A DNA stretch of 33,770 nucleotides from an uncultured Hyphomicrobiales bacterium (GTDB lineage Bacteria > Pseudomonadota > Alphaproteobacteria > Rhizobiales > Beijerinckiaceae): assembly GCA_903877935.1 (NCBI GenBank), contig CAIRGA010000103.1, forward strand, positions 1 to 33,770, read 5' to 3'. The stretch's first letter is position 1; every line of letters starts with the position of its first letter. The translations under genes and the position numbers were made by a program. Under the pieces are notes generated by a model. The model did no database searches, was not told the origin of the DNA, and saw only the letters and a program-made list of their open reading frames with translations. Positions 8,371 through 17,284 of the stretch are shown in pieces.

Positions 8371-11300
8371 ATGTCCACGATGAGCAATTCGTCCTTTAAT
8401 ATATCACGGTGGGCCATTAAACATGTTGGCCTAACACGTTTTCTTTTCGCTCTCCTGATTTGTGCTGGCGCATTCGCCGTCACCCATATGGGTCAAAAAG
8501 AAGATCCTGATTTTACATTTCGTACAATGCTGGTGCAGGCCGTGTGGCCTGGTGCTTCGTTGCAAGAAATGCAAGATCAAGTGGTCGATAAAATCGAACG
8601 CAAATTACAAGAGACGCCTCATCTCGATTATGTCAAATCCTTCACGCGGGCCGGTAGCACAGTTATCACCGTCAATATTAAAGGGAGCGCTGTCGGTCGG
8701 GATGTAACCGACGCATTTTATCAAGTTCGTAAAAAAGTTGGCGATATCGCAGGCGACCTTCCTCAAGGTTTAATGGGGCCATATTTTAACGATGAATTTG
8801 GCGACACCTATATTGCGCTCTATGCACTGACGGGCGATGGTTTCAGCTCACCGGAACTGGAAACATTTGCCAAGCGTGCGCGGGACGTGGCGCTACGTGT
8901 TCCCGGCATTGAGAAAATTCAAATCCTTGGTGCGCAGGACGAAAAAATATTTGTCGACCTATCGACCCAAACCATTGCCGAGCGTCGTCTAACAATCGCT
9001 GATATTGCTAATGCGTTGGCTAGCCAGTCCGGCATCGAACCATCAGGCCGCATTGAAACCGCCGAACGATCCGTAAGGCTAGCAGTAGACGGTGCCATCA
9101 AATCAACGAGCGATATTGCTGCACTTCGACTGCATGTCGGTGGATCCACCATTCAACTCGGTGACATAGCGACGGTTACGCGAGGAACGATCGACCCGCC
9201 TGACCGTGTCCATCGTTACAACGGTAAAGACGCCGTTATTCTAGGCATGGTAATGGCCAAAGGATTTAACGTCACCAATGTTGGCGACGAGCTTCACCAC
9301 ACGATGAAAGAAGTCCAAGCGAGCCTACCGATCGGCGTCGAAATTGGTCAGATCTCGGATCAACCAGAAATCGTCAAACATTCAATCTCAGAATTTGTTG
9401 AAGCCCTTGGTGAGGCACTCGGTATTGTGCTTATCGTTTCCTTCATTTCAATTGGCTGGCGGGCTGGGCTCGTCGTTGCTTTCACCATTCCTTTGGTTCT
9501 CACCGCAACATTTGCCGTCATGTACACAATGGGCATCGACCTTCAAAGAATATCTTTGGGCGCCCTGATAATTGCGCTTGGCCTCCTCGTCGATGATGCC
9601 ATGATCGCCGTTGAGATGATGGAACGCAAGTTAGAGGAAGGCTTACCAAAACTTGACGCCGCAGGCTTCGCCTACACGTCAACCGCTTTTCCCATGTTGA
9701 CCGGAACCTTAATTACCACCGCCGGCTTTATTCCTGTCGGATTTGCCGCCTCAACAGCAGGCGAATATGTCAGCTCGATGTTTTGGGTCGTTGGCTTAGC
9801 GCTGGTTTTGTCATGGTTTGCTGCCGTATATTTTACACCTTGGCTCGGCAGTATTTTGTTGCGCGAGAGAAATCACAAAGGTGAGCACCACGATATTTAT
9901 AACACGCGCTTTTATCGCGGACTTTGGAATGTCATCGCGTTTGCCGTCAAGAACCGGATATTGGTAATCCTTTTGACGTTAGGTGCCTTTGGTACAGCCG
10001 GATATTCTATGAAATTTATCCCGAAAAGCTTTTTTCCCGCATCAACACGGTTAGAAGTATTGGTTGATTTATGGCTCCCAGAAGGAACGAGCATCAAAGA
10101 AACATTGGCGCAGACAAAGGCTCTTGAACAGAGAGTCTTAGCCGACACCGACCAAGCCTTCGTCGCCAGTTTTGTCGGCGAGGGTGCGCCCCGATTTTAT
10201 CTGCCACTTGATCAACAACAACGTAATCCGAATTTTTCGCAACTCCTTATTGTTGCAAAAAATATTGAGGCGCGTGATCGAATAATGGAAAAAACACGGC
10301 AATGGCTATCGCAAGACTTTCCATCGGTCCGTTATAAAGTAGATCGCTTGTTCAACGGCCCGCCTGTTGGATGGCCCGTACAAATTCGATTCGGTGGCCC
10401 GGACCGAATTGAAGTCCGACGCATCGCTGACGAAATTAAGACGCAATTTGCGAGCGATAAACGTATCTCTTCAATTAACGATGATTGGGCGGAACCAGTA
10501 TCAAGTCTGCAACTCGTGATCGATCAAGATCGTGCCCGCGCGTTAGGGGTTTCTTCGCAACGCATTCGGCAGACCTTACAAGCGGCGCTCTCGGGTTATC
10601 CGATCGGTACATTCCGCGAGGGTGAACAAACGATTGCCATTGTTTTGCGAGAACAGGAAAAAAATAGGTCACTGCTTAGCGCGGTTGCGAATACCTATGT
10701 CACAACAGACACGGGTGCGAATATTCCTGTTTCACAAATTGCCAAGTTGGTTCCCGTAATTGAATCCGGCATTGAATGGCGCCGAAACCGTCTATCAACC
10801 ATCACGGTCAGAGGAATCATTCCAACCGGCATTGAACCCAATGATGTGACACTGGATATGGTTACTAAACTGGAAAAGCTAAAGGCCAGCCTGCCGTTAG
10901 GCTATACGATCGAGCCCCAGGGTGGCGTCGAAGAGGCAGCTACAAGCCAGAATTCAATTGCTGCCAAAGCGCCCTTGATGATCATCATCATGCTAGTTCT
11001 TCTCATGCTCCAATTGCAGCATTTCGGCAAAGCGATGCTGGTGTTTGTAACGGCACCCTTAGGTTTAATTGGAGCTGCAGCAGCCCTATTGATCACGAAT
11101 TCAGCCTTCGGCTTTGTCGCAATTCTAGGTGTGATTGCTTTGGCCGGAATCATCATGCGCAATTCCATTATCCTAATTGACCAAATCGATCAGGATAAAG
11201 AAGCCGGCCATACGCCTTGGGAAGCGACCGTTGGTTCCGCCGTGCGCAGGTTCCGTCCTATTATGCTAACGGCGGCTGCGGCGGTGTTAGCCCTCATCCC

Positions 11301-11517
11301 AATCGCGCAATCAGCCTTTTGGGGGCCTATGGCCTATGCCATGATGGGCGGCATCCTTGCGGCCACCGTACTCACGCTGCTTTTCTTGCCAGCCGCTTAT
11401 GGGTTGTTCTTCCGTGTCAAAGTACCAGAAGCCGGTAAACGGGGAATGCCAACGACAAGCCCCATCGGCCAATCAAATCTGATCGACCTTCATAACGCGC
11501 TAAACGCAGCTGAATAA
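8371..11517 (+). CDS. RND-family efflux pump permease
   Basis: Inner-membrane proton-driven drug or metabolite exporter, a trimer of 12-helix subunits in this family. At 1048 residues the length is typical of the AcrB-like superfamily. Seen: a first membrane helix around residues 15-35, followed by GQKEDPDFTFRTMLVQAVWPG (porter domain start); the TM4 proton-relay pair D408-D409 in LGLLVDDAMIAVEMMERKLEEG; and a second half repeating the layout, with TM helices such as APLMIIIMLVLLMLQLQHFG and LAGIIMRNSIILIDQIDQDK near the C terminus. Substrate class cannot be read from the sequence; the lack of a heavy-metal signature argues for an organic substrate, weakly. It ends 13 bases before the convergent dnaE stop, and no clear terminator separates the two. 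Confidence 0.94.
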   Translation: MSTMSNSSFNISRWAIKHVGLTRFLFALLICAGAFAVTHMGQKEDPDFTFRTMLVQAVWPGASLQEMQDQVVDKIERKLQETPHLDYVKSFTRAGSTVITVNIKGSAVGRDVTDAFYQVRKKVGDIAGDLPQGLMGPYFNDEFGDTYIALYALTGDGFSSPELETFAKRARDVALRVPGIEKIQILGAQDEKIFVDLSTQTIAERRLTIADIANALASQSGIEPSGRIETAERSVRLAVDGAIKSTSDIAALRLHVGGSTIQLGDIATVTRGTIDPPDRVHRYNGKDAVILGMVMAKGFNVTNVGDELHHTMKEVQASLPIGVEIGQISDQPEIVKHSISEFVEALGEALGIVLIVSFISIGWRAGLVVAFTIPLVLTATFAVMYTMGIDLQRISLGALIIALGLLVDDAMIAVEMMERKLEEGLPKLDAAGFAYTSTAFPMLTGTLITTAGFIPVGFAASTAGEYVSSMFWVVGLALVLSWFAAVYFTPWLGSILLRERNHKGEHHDIYNTRFYRGLWNVIAFAVKNRILVILLTLGAFGTAGYSMKFIPKSFFPASTRLEVLVDLWLPEGTSIKETLAQTKALEQRVLADTDQAFVASFVGEGAPRFYLPLDQQQRNPNFSQLLIVAKNIEARDRIMEKTRQWLSQDFPSVRYKVDRLFNGPPVGWPVQIRFGGPDRIEVRRIADEIKTQFASDKRISSINDDWAEPVSSLQLVIDQDRARALGVSSQRIRQTLQAALSGYPIGTFREGEQTIAIVLREQEKNRSLLSAVANTYVTTDTGANIPVSQIAKLVPVIESGIEWRRNRLSTITVRGIIPTGIEPNDVTLDMVTKLEKLKASLPLGYTIEPQGGVEEAATSQNSIAAKAPLMIIIMLVLLMLQLQHFGKAMLVFVTAPLGLIGAAAALLITNSAFGFVAILGVIALAGIIMRNSIILIDQIDQDKEAGHTPWEATVGSAVRRFRPIMLTAAAAVLALIPIAQSAFWGPMAYAMMGGILAATVLTLLFLPAAYGLFFRVKVPEAGKRGMPTTSPIGQSNLIDLHNALNAAE

Positions 11518-11530
11518 CAGCAAATATACG

Positions 11531-14500
11531 TTAGCCGTGTTCTACTGAAACGACGCCCGGAATAGTTCGGATGGCACCAGCGATCTGCGGGGTAGCGCGG
11601 AAGCCACCCGGCAGCTTCATTTCAACTTCTTTGATCCCACCATCGATCGGCAAAATAATGAGGATTTCACCATCTCCCCTCTCTTTGAGTGCACCTGAAA
11701 GCGCAGGCATAGGCGACGCATCCGATAAGGTTATTCGCAGCGAGCTTGGCAATCGGGACGCGGCCTTTTCCAAAGGTTCAGCGGATTGGATACGGATCCT
11801 AACGTCTTCGCCTTCCACTTGTGCTTGAACAATCAGGACGACCGCCTGCCCCGGTTCCAACACATCACGGAACTGGTTGAGACCCTCTTGAAAGATAATC
11901 GATTCAAAATGGCCTGATCGGTCCGATAGAGCAAAGATTCCCATCTTGCTACCTGATTTCGTACGCCTTTCGCTGCGATCAAGCACCGTAGCCGCAAGCT
12001 TGCCAACCGTTGCACCACCGCGTGCATCGCGTGCAAAATCCATATAGCTTTGCACTTTTAGCCGCTTCAAAATGCCCGCATAATCATCCAGTGGATGACC
12101 GGATAGGAAAAAGCCAATCGCGTCATATTCGCGCTGCAACCGTTCTGACGCTTGCCAAGGAGAATGCGGCGGCACCCGCAACGCTTCGGGCTCGCCCAGA
12201 CCACCAAAGATATCACCCTGCCCTGCTATTGCTTCCTCTTGTGACCGGTTGGCCATGGCCATAATCCCGTCAACGGCTGCAAAGCATTTCGCGCGGTCTT
12301 TCTCTATTTCATCGAGTGCACCCGCCGCGATTAAACTTTCCAATGTCTTCTTATTGAATAAACGTGGATTAAGACGACGCGCCAAATCGCCCAACTCTTT
12401 GAAAGGCTTATCACCACGCGCCGCAATGAGGCTCTCCACGGCCTGGGCGCCGACGCCTTTAATCGCCGCCAACGCATAACGAATGGATAATTGACCATCA
12501 TTATCTTGGTGAACCTCAAACGTTACACCCGAACGATTGATCGACGGTGGATCCACGCGGAAACCAAGTCGCTGTGCCTCACGTCTAAATTCAGAAAGCT
12601 TGTCGGTGTTTGAAAGATCGAGCGTCATCGAGGCGGCGATAAATTCGACCGGAAAATTAGCTTTCAAATATGCCGTTTGATAAGCCACTAAGGCATAGGC
12701 TGCCGCGTGGCTTTTGTTGAAGCCATAATCGGCAAATTTTGCCAATAGGTCGAAGATGGTATCCGCAGTTTTTGTATCAAGACCCCGTTCAACGGCGCCC
12801 GATACAAAGCGCTCACGCTGCGCATCCATCTCCGCTTTGATCTTTTTACCCATCGCACGGCGTAGAAGATCGGCTTCACCGAGTGAGTAACCGGACAGGA
12901 TCTGGGCGATCTGCATCACCTGTTCCTGATAAATAATAACGCCGTATGTCTCTTTCAGTGAAACTTCAAGTTTTGGATGAATATAATCGGGAACTTCATG
13001 GCCGTTTTTGCGCGCGTTATAGACCGGAATATTGGCCATAGGACCCGGACGATAAAGCGCTACCAGAGCAATAATATCTTCGAACCGGTCGGCCCGCATT
13101 TCGGCCAAAGCTTTACGCATGCCGGCACTTTCCAATTGGAATACACCAACCGTTTCGCCTCGCCCGAGCATGTCAAAGGTACGTGTATCGTCAAGCGGGA
13201 TGGTATCGAGATCGACGGTGATACCCCGCACACGGATCAGTTCGACAGCCTTTTGAAGTACTGTCAACGTTTTAAGACCCAAGAAGTCGAATTTAACGAG
13301 CCCCGCAGGCTCAACCCATTTCATGTTGAATTGGGTGACGAGCATATCGGACTTAGGATCGCGATACAGCGGGACCAATTGCTCCAATGGACGGTCACCA
13401 ATAACCACACCCGCCGCATGCGTCGACGCGTGGCGATGAAGGCCTTCAAGAACGAGCGCTATATCGAGCAACCGCCGGACTGTCGGATCTTCATCGGCAG
13501 CCTGCCTCAGTCTAATTTCCGTCGAGATAGCCTGTTCTAAAGTAACTGGATTAGCCGGATTTTGTGGAACGAGCTTCGTTAATTTATCGACTTGTCCGTA
13601 GGGTAACTCCAACACCCGACCAACATCCCGCAATACGCCCCGCGCCTGCAGCGTTCCGAACGTGATAATCTGCGCCACACGATCCGCGCCATATTTATGT
13701 TGGACGTAGCGGATCACTTCATCACGCCGGTCTTGGCAAAAATCGATATCAAAGTCAGGCATCGATACGCGATCTGGATTGAGAAAGCGTTCGAACAACA
13801 ACCCGAACCGTAATGGATCAAGATCCGTGATCGTCGTCGTATAAGCGACAAGCGAACCCGCGCCCGATCCGCGACCAGGCCCAACGGGAATCCCCTGCGC
13901 TTTGGCCCATTGTATAAAATCGGCAACGATTAAGAAGTAACCCGGATATTGCATCCGCTCGATGACCGTTAATTCAAAATCGAGCCTTGCTTCATAGTCT
14001 CCAACCGTCAAGCCCGGCGCCAAACCATGCGTTTTGAGCCGTGCCTTTAATCCCTCGACCGCGAGGTGCCGCAACGCCGTGGCTTCATCAAGCGGTGAGT
14101 TTGAATCCCCGACCGTAAAACTTGGTAAAATCGGCTTACGGGTTTTGGGACGGAAGGAACAGCGTAGAGCTATTTCTGTCGTATTTGATAAAGCTTCAGG
14201 CAAATCTGAAAATAATTTTCTCATTGCCGCGCGCGATTTGAAATCATGTTCGGCAGTGACACGACGCCGTTCGGTATCCGACACCAGCCGACCTTCAGCG
14301 ATCGCTAACAGCGCATCATGTGCCGCGTAAGACGACGGCTTCGCAAAATAGGCTTCATTGGTCGCAACCAGCGGTAATTCCAACCGATAGGCCAGATTGA
14401 TCAGATCCGCTTCAACGGCCATTTCATCCGATAAGCCATGGCGTTGAATTTCGACATAGAGGCGATCCCCAAAAACCGCTTGGAATCGCTTAAGCCGCAT

Positions 14501-14992
14501 CTCCGCCAACTCGCCCTGCCCTGACATTAAGGCGCGATCAACGGGCCCTTTAGTCCCTCCAGACAGCACAATCACGCCTTCCGAGGAAGCGACCAAAGTC
14601 TGGAAAGTCACATGCGGAGCCTCGCCGATCTGCGGTGACAGATAGGCAAGCGATGATAGTTTCATTAAGTTTTCATACCCAAGCTCGGTGGCTGCTAATA
14701 AGACCACCGATGGATAGACCGCGTGAACAGCACCCATCCGACTGGGCGTAATGTCGCCCATATCAAGCGCCAATTCGATCCCGATAATGGGCTGAATTCC
14801 GGCGCCTGAAAGCTTCTCGGAAAACTCTAACGCACCAAAAAGATTATTCGTATCCGTTAAAGCAAGGGCCGGCATCCGGTCCTTGGTTGCGAGCTTTTTA
14901 AGCTCATCAATTTTTAACGCGCCCTCAAGCAACGAAAAGGAGGAATGCACGTGGAGGTGAACAAAACCAACTTCCTCCAATATCCGACTCAT
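11531..14992 (-). CDS. dnaE: DNA polymerase III alpha subunit (replicative, DnaE type)
   Basis: Catalytic subunit of the chromosomal replicase. From the chosen start it has 1153 residues, in family range. In order: PHP domain (FVHLHVHSSFSLLEGA near the N terminus), palm with the catalytic aspartates in MPDFDIDFC (Asp 413, 415, 417) and later VKFDFLGLKTLTVL, fingers, tandem helix-hairpin-helix (IKGVGAQAVESLIAARG), and a C-terminal OB domain. It is the main DnaE form, not the shorter SOS-mutagenesis DnaE2. ATG at 14992 is preferred over ATG at 15013 because GAGGGGG lies five bases before it; the longer start would translate that ribosome-binding site. An 86-base gap separates it from the upstream SOS-box peptide gene, so it may share that promoter. 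Confidence 0.97.
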   Translation of the reverse strand: MSRILEEVGFVHLHVHSSFSLLEGALKIDELKKLATKDRMPALALTDTNNLFGALEFSEKLSGAGIQPIIGIELALDMGDITPSRMGAVHAVYPSVVLLAATELGYENLMKLSSLAYLSPQIGEAPHVTFQTLVASSEGVIVLSGGTKGPVDRALMSGQGELAEMRLKRFQAVFGDRLYVEIQRHGLSDEMAVEADLINLAYRLELPLVATNEAYFAKPSSYAAHDALLAIAEGRLVSDTERRRVTAEHDFKSRAAMRKLFSDLPEALSNTTEIALRCSFRPKTRKPILPSFTVGDSNSPLDEATALRHLAVEGLKARLKTHGLAPGLTVGDYEARLDFELTVIERMQYPGYFLIVADFIQWAKAQGIPVGPGRGSGAGSLVAYTTTITDLDPLRFGLLFERFLNPDRVSMPDFDIDFCQDRRDEVIRYVQHKYGADRVAQIITFGTLQARGVLRDVGRVLELPYGQVDKLTKLVPQNPANPVTLEQAISTEIRLRQAADEDPTVRRLLDIALVLEGLHRHASTHAAGVVIGDRPLEQLVPLYRDPKSDMLVTQFNMKWVEPAGLVKFDFLGLKTLTVLQKAVELIRVRGITVDLDTIPLDDTRTFDMLGRGETVGVFQLESAGMRKALAEMRADRFEDIIALVALYRPGPMANIPVYNARKNGHEVPDYIHPKLEVSLKETYGVIIYQEQVMQIAQILSGYSLGEADLLRRAMGKKIKAEMDAQRERFVSGAVERGLDTKTADTIFDLLAKFADYGFNKSHAAAYALVAYQTAYLKANFPVEFIAASMTLDLSNTDKLSEFRREAQRLGFRVDPPSINRSGVTFEVHQDNDGQLSIRYALAAIKGVGAQAVESLIAARGDKPFKELGDLARRLNPRLFNKKTLESLIAAGALDEIEKDRAKCFAAVDGIMAMANRSQEEAIAGQGDIFGGLGEPEALRVPPHSPWQASERLQREYDAIGFFLSGHPLDDYAGILKRLKVQSYMDFARDARGGATVGKLAATVLDRSERRTKSGSKMGIFALSDRSGHFESIIFQEGLNQFRDVLEPGQAVVLIVQAQVEGEDVRIRIQSAEPLEKAASRLPSSLRITLSDASPMPALSGALKERGDGEILIILPIDGGIKEVEMKLPGGFRATPQIAGAIRTIPGVVSVEHG

Positions 14993-15078
14993 CAGTACCC
15001 CCTCATCATCCATCGGCTAGTCTTGCCCCGCTGATGGGGTGGCAATCAAGCACGAAGCGAATGAGTGGGTAAAAATCT

Positions 15079-15171
15079 TCAGATAAAAACGCTCGACCAA
15101 GCGTAAATCGTTGCGAGAAAGGCGGAAAGCGCTGCGAGTTCGGTAACGTCTTCAACGAGAGAAAGAAGCAT
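15079..15171 (-). CDS. 30-residue single-pass membrane peptide under a LexA box (SidA-like candidate)
   Basis: A small gene I translated by hand. ATG at 15171 is preceded by GGAGG (15181-15177) with a five-base gap, an ideal ribosome-binding site. It encodes 30 residues, then TGA. The N-terminal part (MLLSLVEDVTE) is amphipathic with three acidic residues; residues 12-30 form one hydrophobic segment rich in Ala, Leu, Phe and Ile, with a Trp near the end and no basic residue anywhere. This predicts a single inner-membrane helix. The promoter carries a perfect alphaproteobacterial LexA box. SidA of Caulobacter is a 29-residue, SOS-induced inner-membrane peptide that blocks septation, so this is a functional candidate of the same kind; homology cannot be judged from such a short sequence. 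dnaE follows. Confidence 0.72.
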   Translation of the reverse strand: MLLSLVEDVTELAALSAFLATIYAWSSVFI

Positions 15172-15199
15172 TGGAACCTCCATTCGATTACGATGAATG

Positions 15200-15229
15200 A
15201 TCATATGTTCACGTTTTGTTCTTTAGCAA
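15200..15229 (-). promoter_or_regulatory. Promoter of the membrane peptide gene (and possibly dnaE)
   Basis: Minus strand: -35 TTGCTA (15229-15224), 18-base spacer, -10 TATGAT (15205-15200, five of six consensus bases). Transcription would start near 15193, about 22 bases before the peptide ATG. The LexA box occupies most of the spacer, so bound LexA would block RNA polymerase. Confidence 0.6.
15207..15221 (-). promoter_or_regulatory. LexA (SOS) box, GTTC-N7-GTTC
   Basis: GTTC at 15207-15210 and GTTC at 15218-15221 with exactly seven bases between; GAAC-N7-GAAC on the minus strand. This direct repeat is the established LexA operator of alphaproteobacteria (Rhizobium, Rhodobacter, Caulobacter). 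Its placement between the -35 and -10 of a plausible promoter makes a chance match unlikely. Confidence 0.82.
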
Positions 15230-15280
15230 GTCGAAACTACACGTGAGCCCTGCAACCCTAGCAAGATGATGAATGAAATC

Positions 15281-15988
15281 TTAATTTAGCTCGACAACTA
15301 GTCCGTCTCGGATCGTCACACGGCGATCCATCCGTGACGCCAATTCAAGATTATGCGTGGCAATCAGGGCAGCGAGACCCGTCACCTTAACAAGCGATAA
15401 AAGGGTTTCGAAAACCCGCTCTGAGGTCGCCGGGTCAAGGTTTCCAGTTGGCTCATCCGCCAGTAAAACTTTTGGACGATTGGCAACGGCCCGGGCGATG
15501 GCGACCCGCTGCTGTTCACCGCCAGATAATTCAGCAGGCCGATGCGACAACCGCTCACCGAGGCCTAAATATTTTAAAAGATCAGCAGAGCGTTGCCGCG
15601 CCTCAGCCTTGTCTAGCCCAGCAATCATTTGCGGCAGCATCACATTTTCTAAAGCTGTAAACTCAGGCAGTAAATGATGGGCTTGATACACAAAGCCGAG
15701 ATCACTGCGCCTGATCGATGTTCGTTCAGAATCAGGCAACGCCATCGTCGGACGCGAACCAATATAAATCTCACCCGCATCCGGCCGCTCAAGTAGTCCT
15801 GCAAGCTGGAGTAGCGTGGACTTACCCGTGCCAGATGGTGCGATGAGTGCGACCGACTGCCCAGGCCATACCGCTAAATCAGCACCTTTGATGATATCAA
15901 GCGTATGCTCTGCATCAACAAAACGCCGCTCAACCTTCCATAGAAATAAAACGGGATCTGTTCCCTTTTTTGGCTCAGCGTCGGTCAT
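15281..15988 (-). CDS. lolD: Lipoprotein-releasing ABC transporter ATPase LolD
   Basis: Cytoplasmic ATPase that powers extraction of outer-membrane lipoproteins from the inner membrane with the LolC/E permease. The 235-residue protein has a Walker A (APSGTGKST), Q-loop ([18 protein letters not shown]), ABC signature [14 protein letters not shown], Walker [13 protein letters not shown] and H-loop ATHN; the [14 protein letters not shown] segment is typical of the LolD/MacB group. Walker A begins with Ala where Gly is usual, which is harmless in this family. The start is ATG at 15988 because its ATGA overlaps the lolC stop; a longer reading frame to 16033 would run into lolC. It is the last gene of proS-lolC-lolD. 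Confidence 0.95.
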   Translation of the reverse strand: MTDAEPKKGTDPVLFLWKVERRFVDAEHTLDIIKGADLAVWPGQSVALIAPSGTGKSTLLQLAGLLERPDAGEIYIGSRPTMALPDSERTSIRRSDLGFVYQAHHLLPEFTALENVMLPQMIAGLDKAEARQRSADLLKYLGLGERLSHRPAELSGGEQQRVAIARAVANRPKVLLADEPTGNLDPATSERVFETLLSLVKVTGLAALIATHNLELASRMDRRVTIRDGLVVELN

Positions 15989-17277
15989 TCGTATCGCAAT
16001 GCCTCCACAGGATCGAGGCGCGCGGCGCGCCACGCCGGGTAAAGCGTCGCGATGAGAGAAAGGATCAACGCCATTCCGACAACAACGGCGACTTCTCGTG
16101 GATCAACATCAGCAGGCAGATGGCTCAAGAAATAAAATTCAGCAGGAAATAAATTCGTTTGCGTCAATCTGGAGACAAAAGCCCGAAGATTTTCAACATT
16201 TAGAGCAATCACCGTACCCAATGCAAAACCGGCGAAGGTACCGACAAACCCAATGGCTGCACCGGTAATCAGGAAAATACGCATAATCGCGCCACGCGTA
16301 GCCCCCATCGTGCGCAAAATCGCAATATCTGCACTTTTATCTTTAACAAGCATAATAAGGCCCGAAACAATATTGAGGGCCGCGACCAAGACAATCAGCG
16401 TTAAAATCAAAAACATGACATTGCGTTCAACCTCCAAAACGCCAAAGAACGTTTTGTTGCGCTGGCGCCAGTCGGTCAGAAACAGCGGTCGTTCGATCCG
16501 GGTCGAAATCGCGGCTTTCGCTTCATCGACACGATCAGGATTAGCGAGAAAAAGTTCAATCGCACTCACATCGCCGTCGCGATTGAAATACGCTTGCGCC
16601 TCTTCAAGCGGCAAATAGACGAAGGCCGAGTCAAACTCCGACATGCCGATTTCGTAAACGGCTGCAACGGGATAGGTTTTGATCCGCGGTGCCGTACCGA
16701 AGGCCGTTTGGGCCCCTTTTGGTGCCGTCAAAGTGATATTGTCGCCCGGACGCAAGAATAATTGCTCGGCCAACCGTTTGCCAATGACAACGCCGGAATT
16801 ACCGCTAAACCCGTCAAGCGTTCCCATTTTGATATTATTCGCAATTGCAGGAATACGCTTAATATCGCCTTCGCGAACACCGCGAACCAACACCCCTCCG
16901 GCGCCTGCTTGCGACGACGCCAAAGCCTGACCTTCGACGAGAGGAAGCGCGAGCAAAACCGCCGGAATTCGTTCAAGCGCTTTCGATAAATCCGCATAAT
17001 CGGTCAGTGGCTTATCAATTGCACCAACAAAAACGTGGCCATTAATGCCGACAATCTTATCTAATAGCTCTTTGCGAAACCCGTTCATGACCGAGAGCAC
17101 GATGATCAGTGTCGCCACGCCCAGCATGATCCCCACGAAGGAAAACCCGGCAATCACTGAGATAAAACCTTCGCGGCGCCGAGCCCGAAGATAGCGCAGG
17201 GCAATAAGCCATTCGAAGGCCGCGAACGCCTTCGATTGTCTTTCTTTCACCTGACTTTGGGCTGGCTCAGAGGTCAT
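15985..17277 (-). CDS. lolC: Lipoprotein-releasing ABC transporter permease LolC/E
   Basis: Inner-membrane permease of the Lol lipoprotein export system. Only one LolC/E-type gene is visible here, so the complex may contain two copies of it. The 430 residues start with [20 protein letters not shown], the typical cytoplasmic lead into TM1 ([20 protein letters not shown]), followed by a large periplasmic domain of about 220 residues. Three membrane segments near the C terminus make up the FtsX-like domain ([60 protein letters not shown]). ATG at 17277 lies seven bases after the proS stop; an in-frame upstream extension would overlap proS. The stop overlaps the lolD start (ATGA). Confidence 0.95.
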   Translation of the reverse strand: MTSEPAQSQVKERQSKAFAAFEWLIALRYLRARRREGFISVIAGFSFVGIMLGVATLIIVLSVMNGFRKELLDKIVGINGHVFVGAIDKPLTDYADLSKALERIPAVLLALPLVEGQALASSQAGAGGVLVRGVREGDIKRIPAIANNIKMGTLDGFSGNSGVVIGKRLAEQLFLRPGDNITLTAPKGAQTAFGTAPRIKTYPVAAVYEIGMSEFDSAFVYLPLEEAQAYFNRDGDVSAIELFLANPDRVDEAKAAISTRIERPLFLTDWRQRNKTFFGVLEVERNVMFLILTLIVLVAALNIVSGLIMLVKDKSADIAILRTMGATRGAIMRIFLITGAAIGFVGTFAGFALGTVIALNVENLRAFVSRLTQTNLFPAEFYFLSHLPADVDPREVAVVVGMALILSLIATLYPAWRAARLDPVEALRYE

Positions 17278-17284
17278 GGATGGT

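Noticed and set aside
15193-15246. 17-codon plus-strand frame through the LexA box
   Set aside because: No ribosome-binding site, overlaps the promoter of the minus-strand peptide gene, and has no sequence feature of interest.
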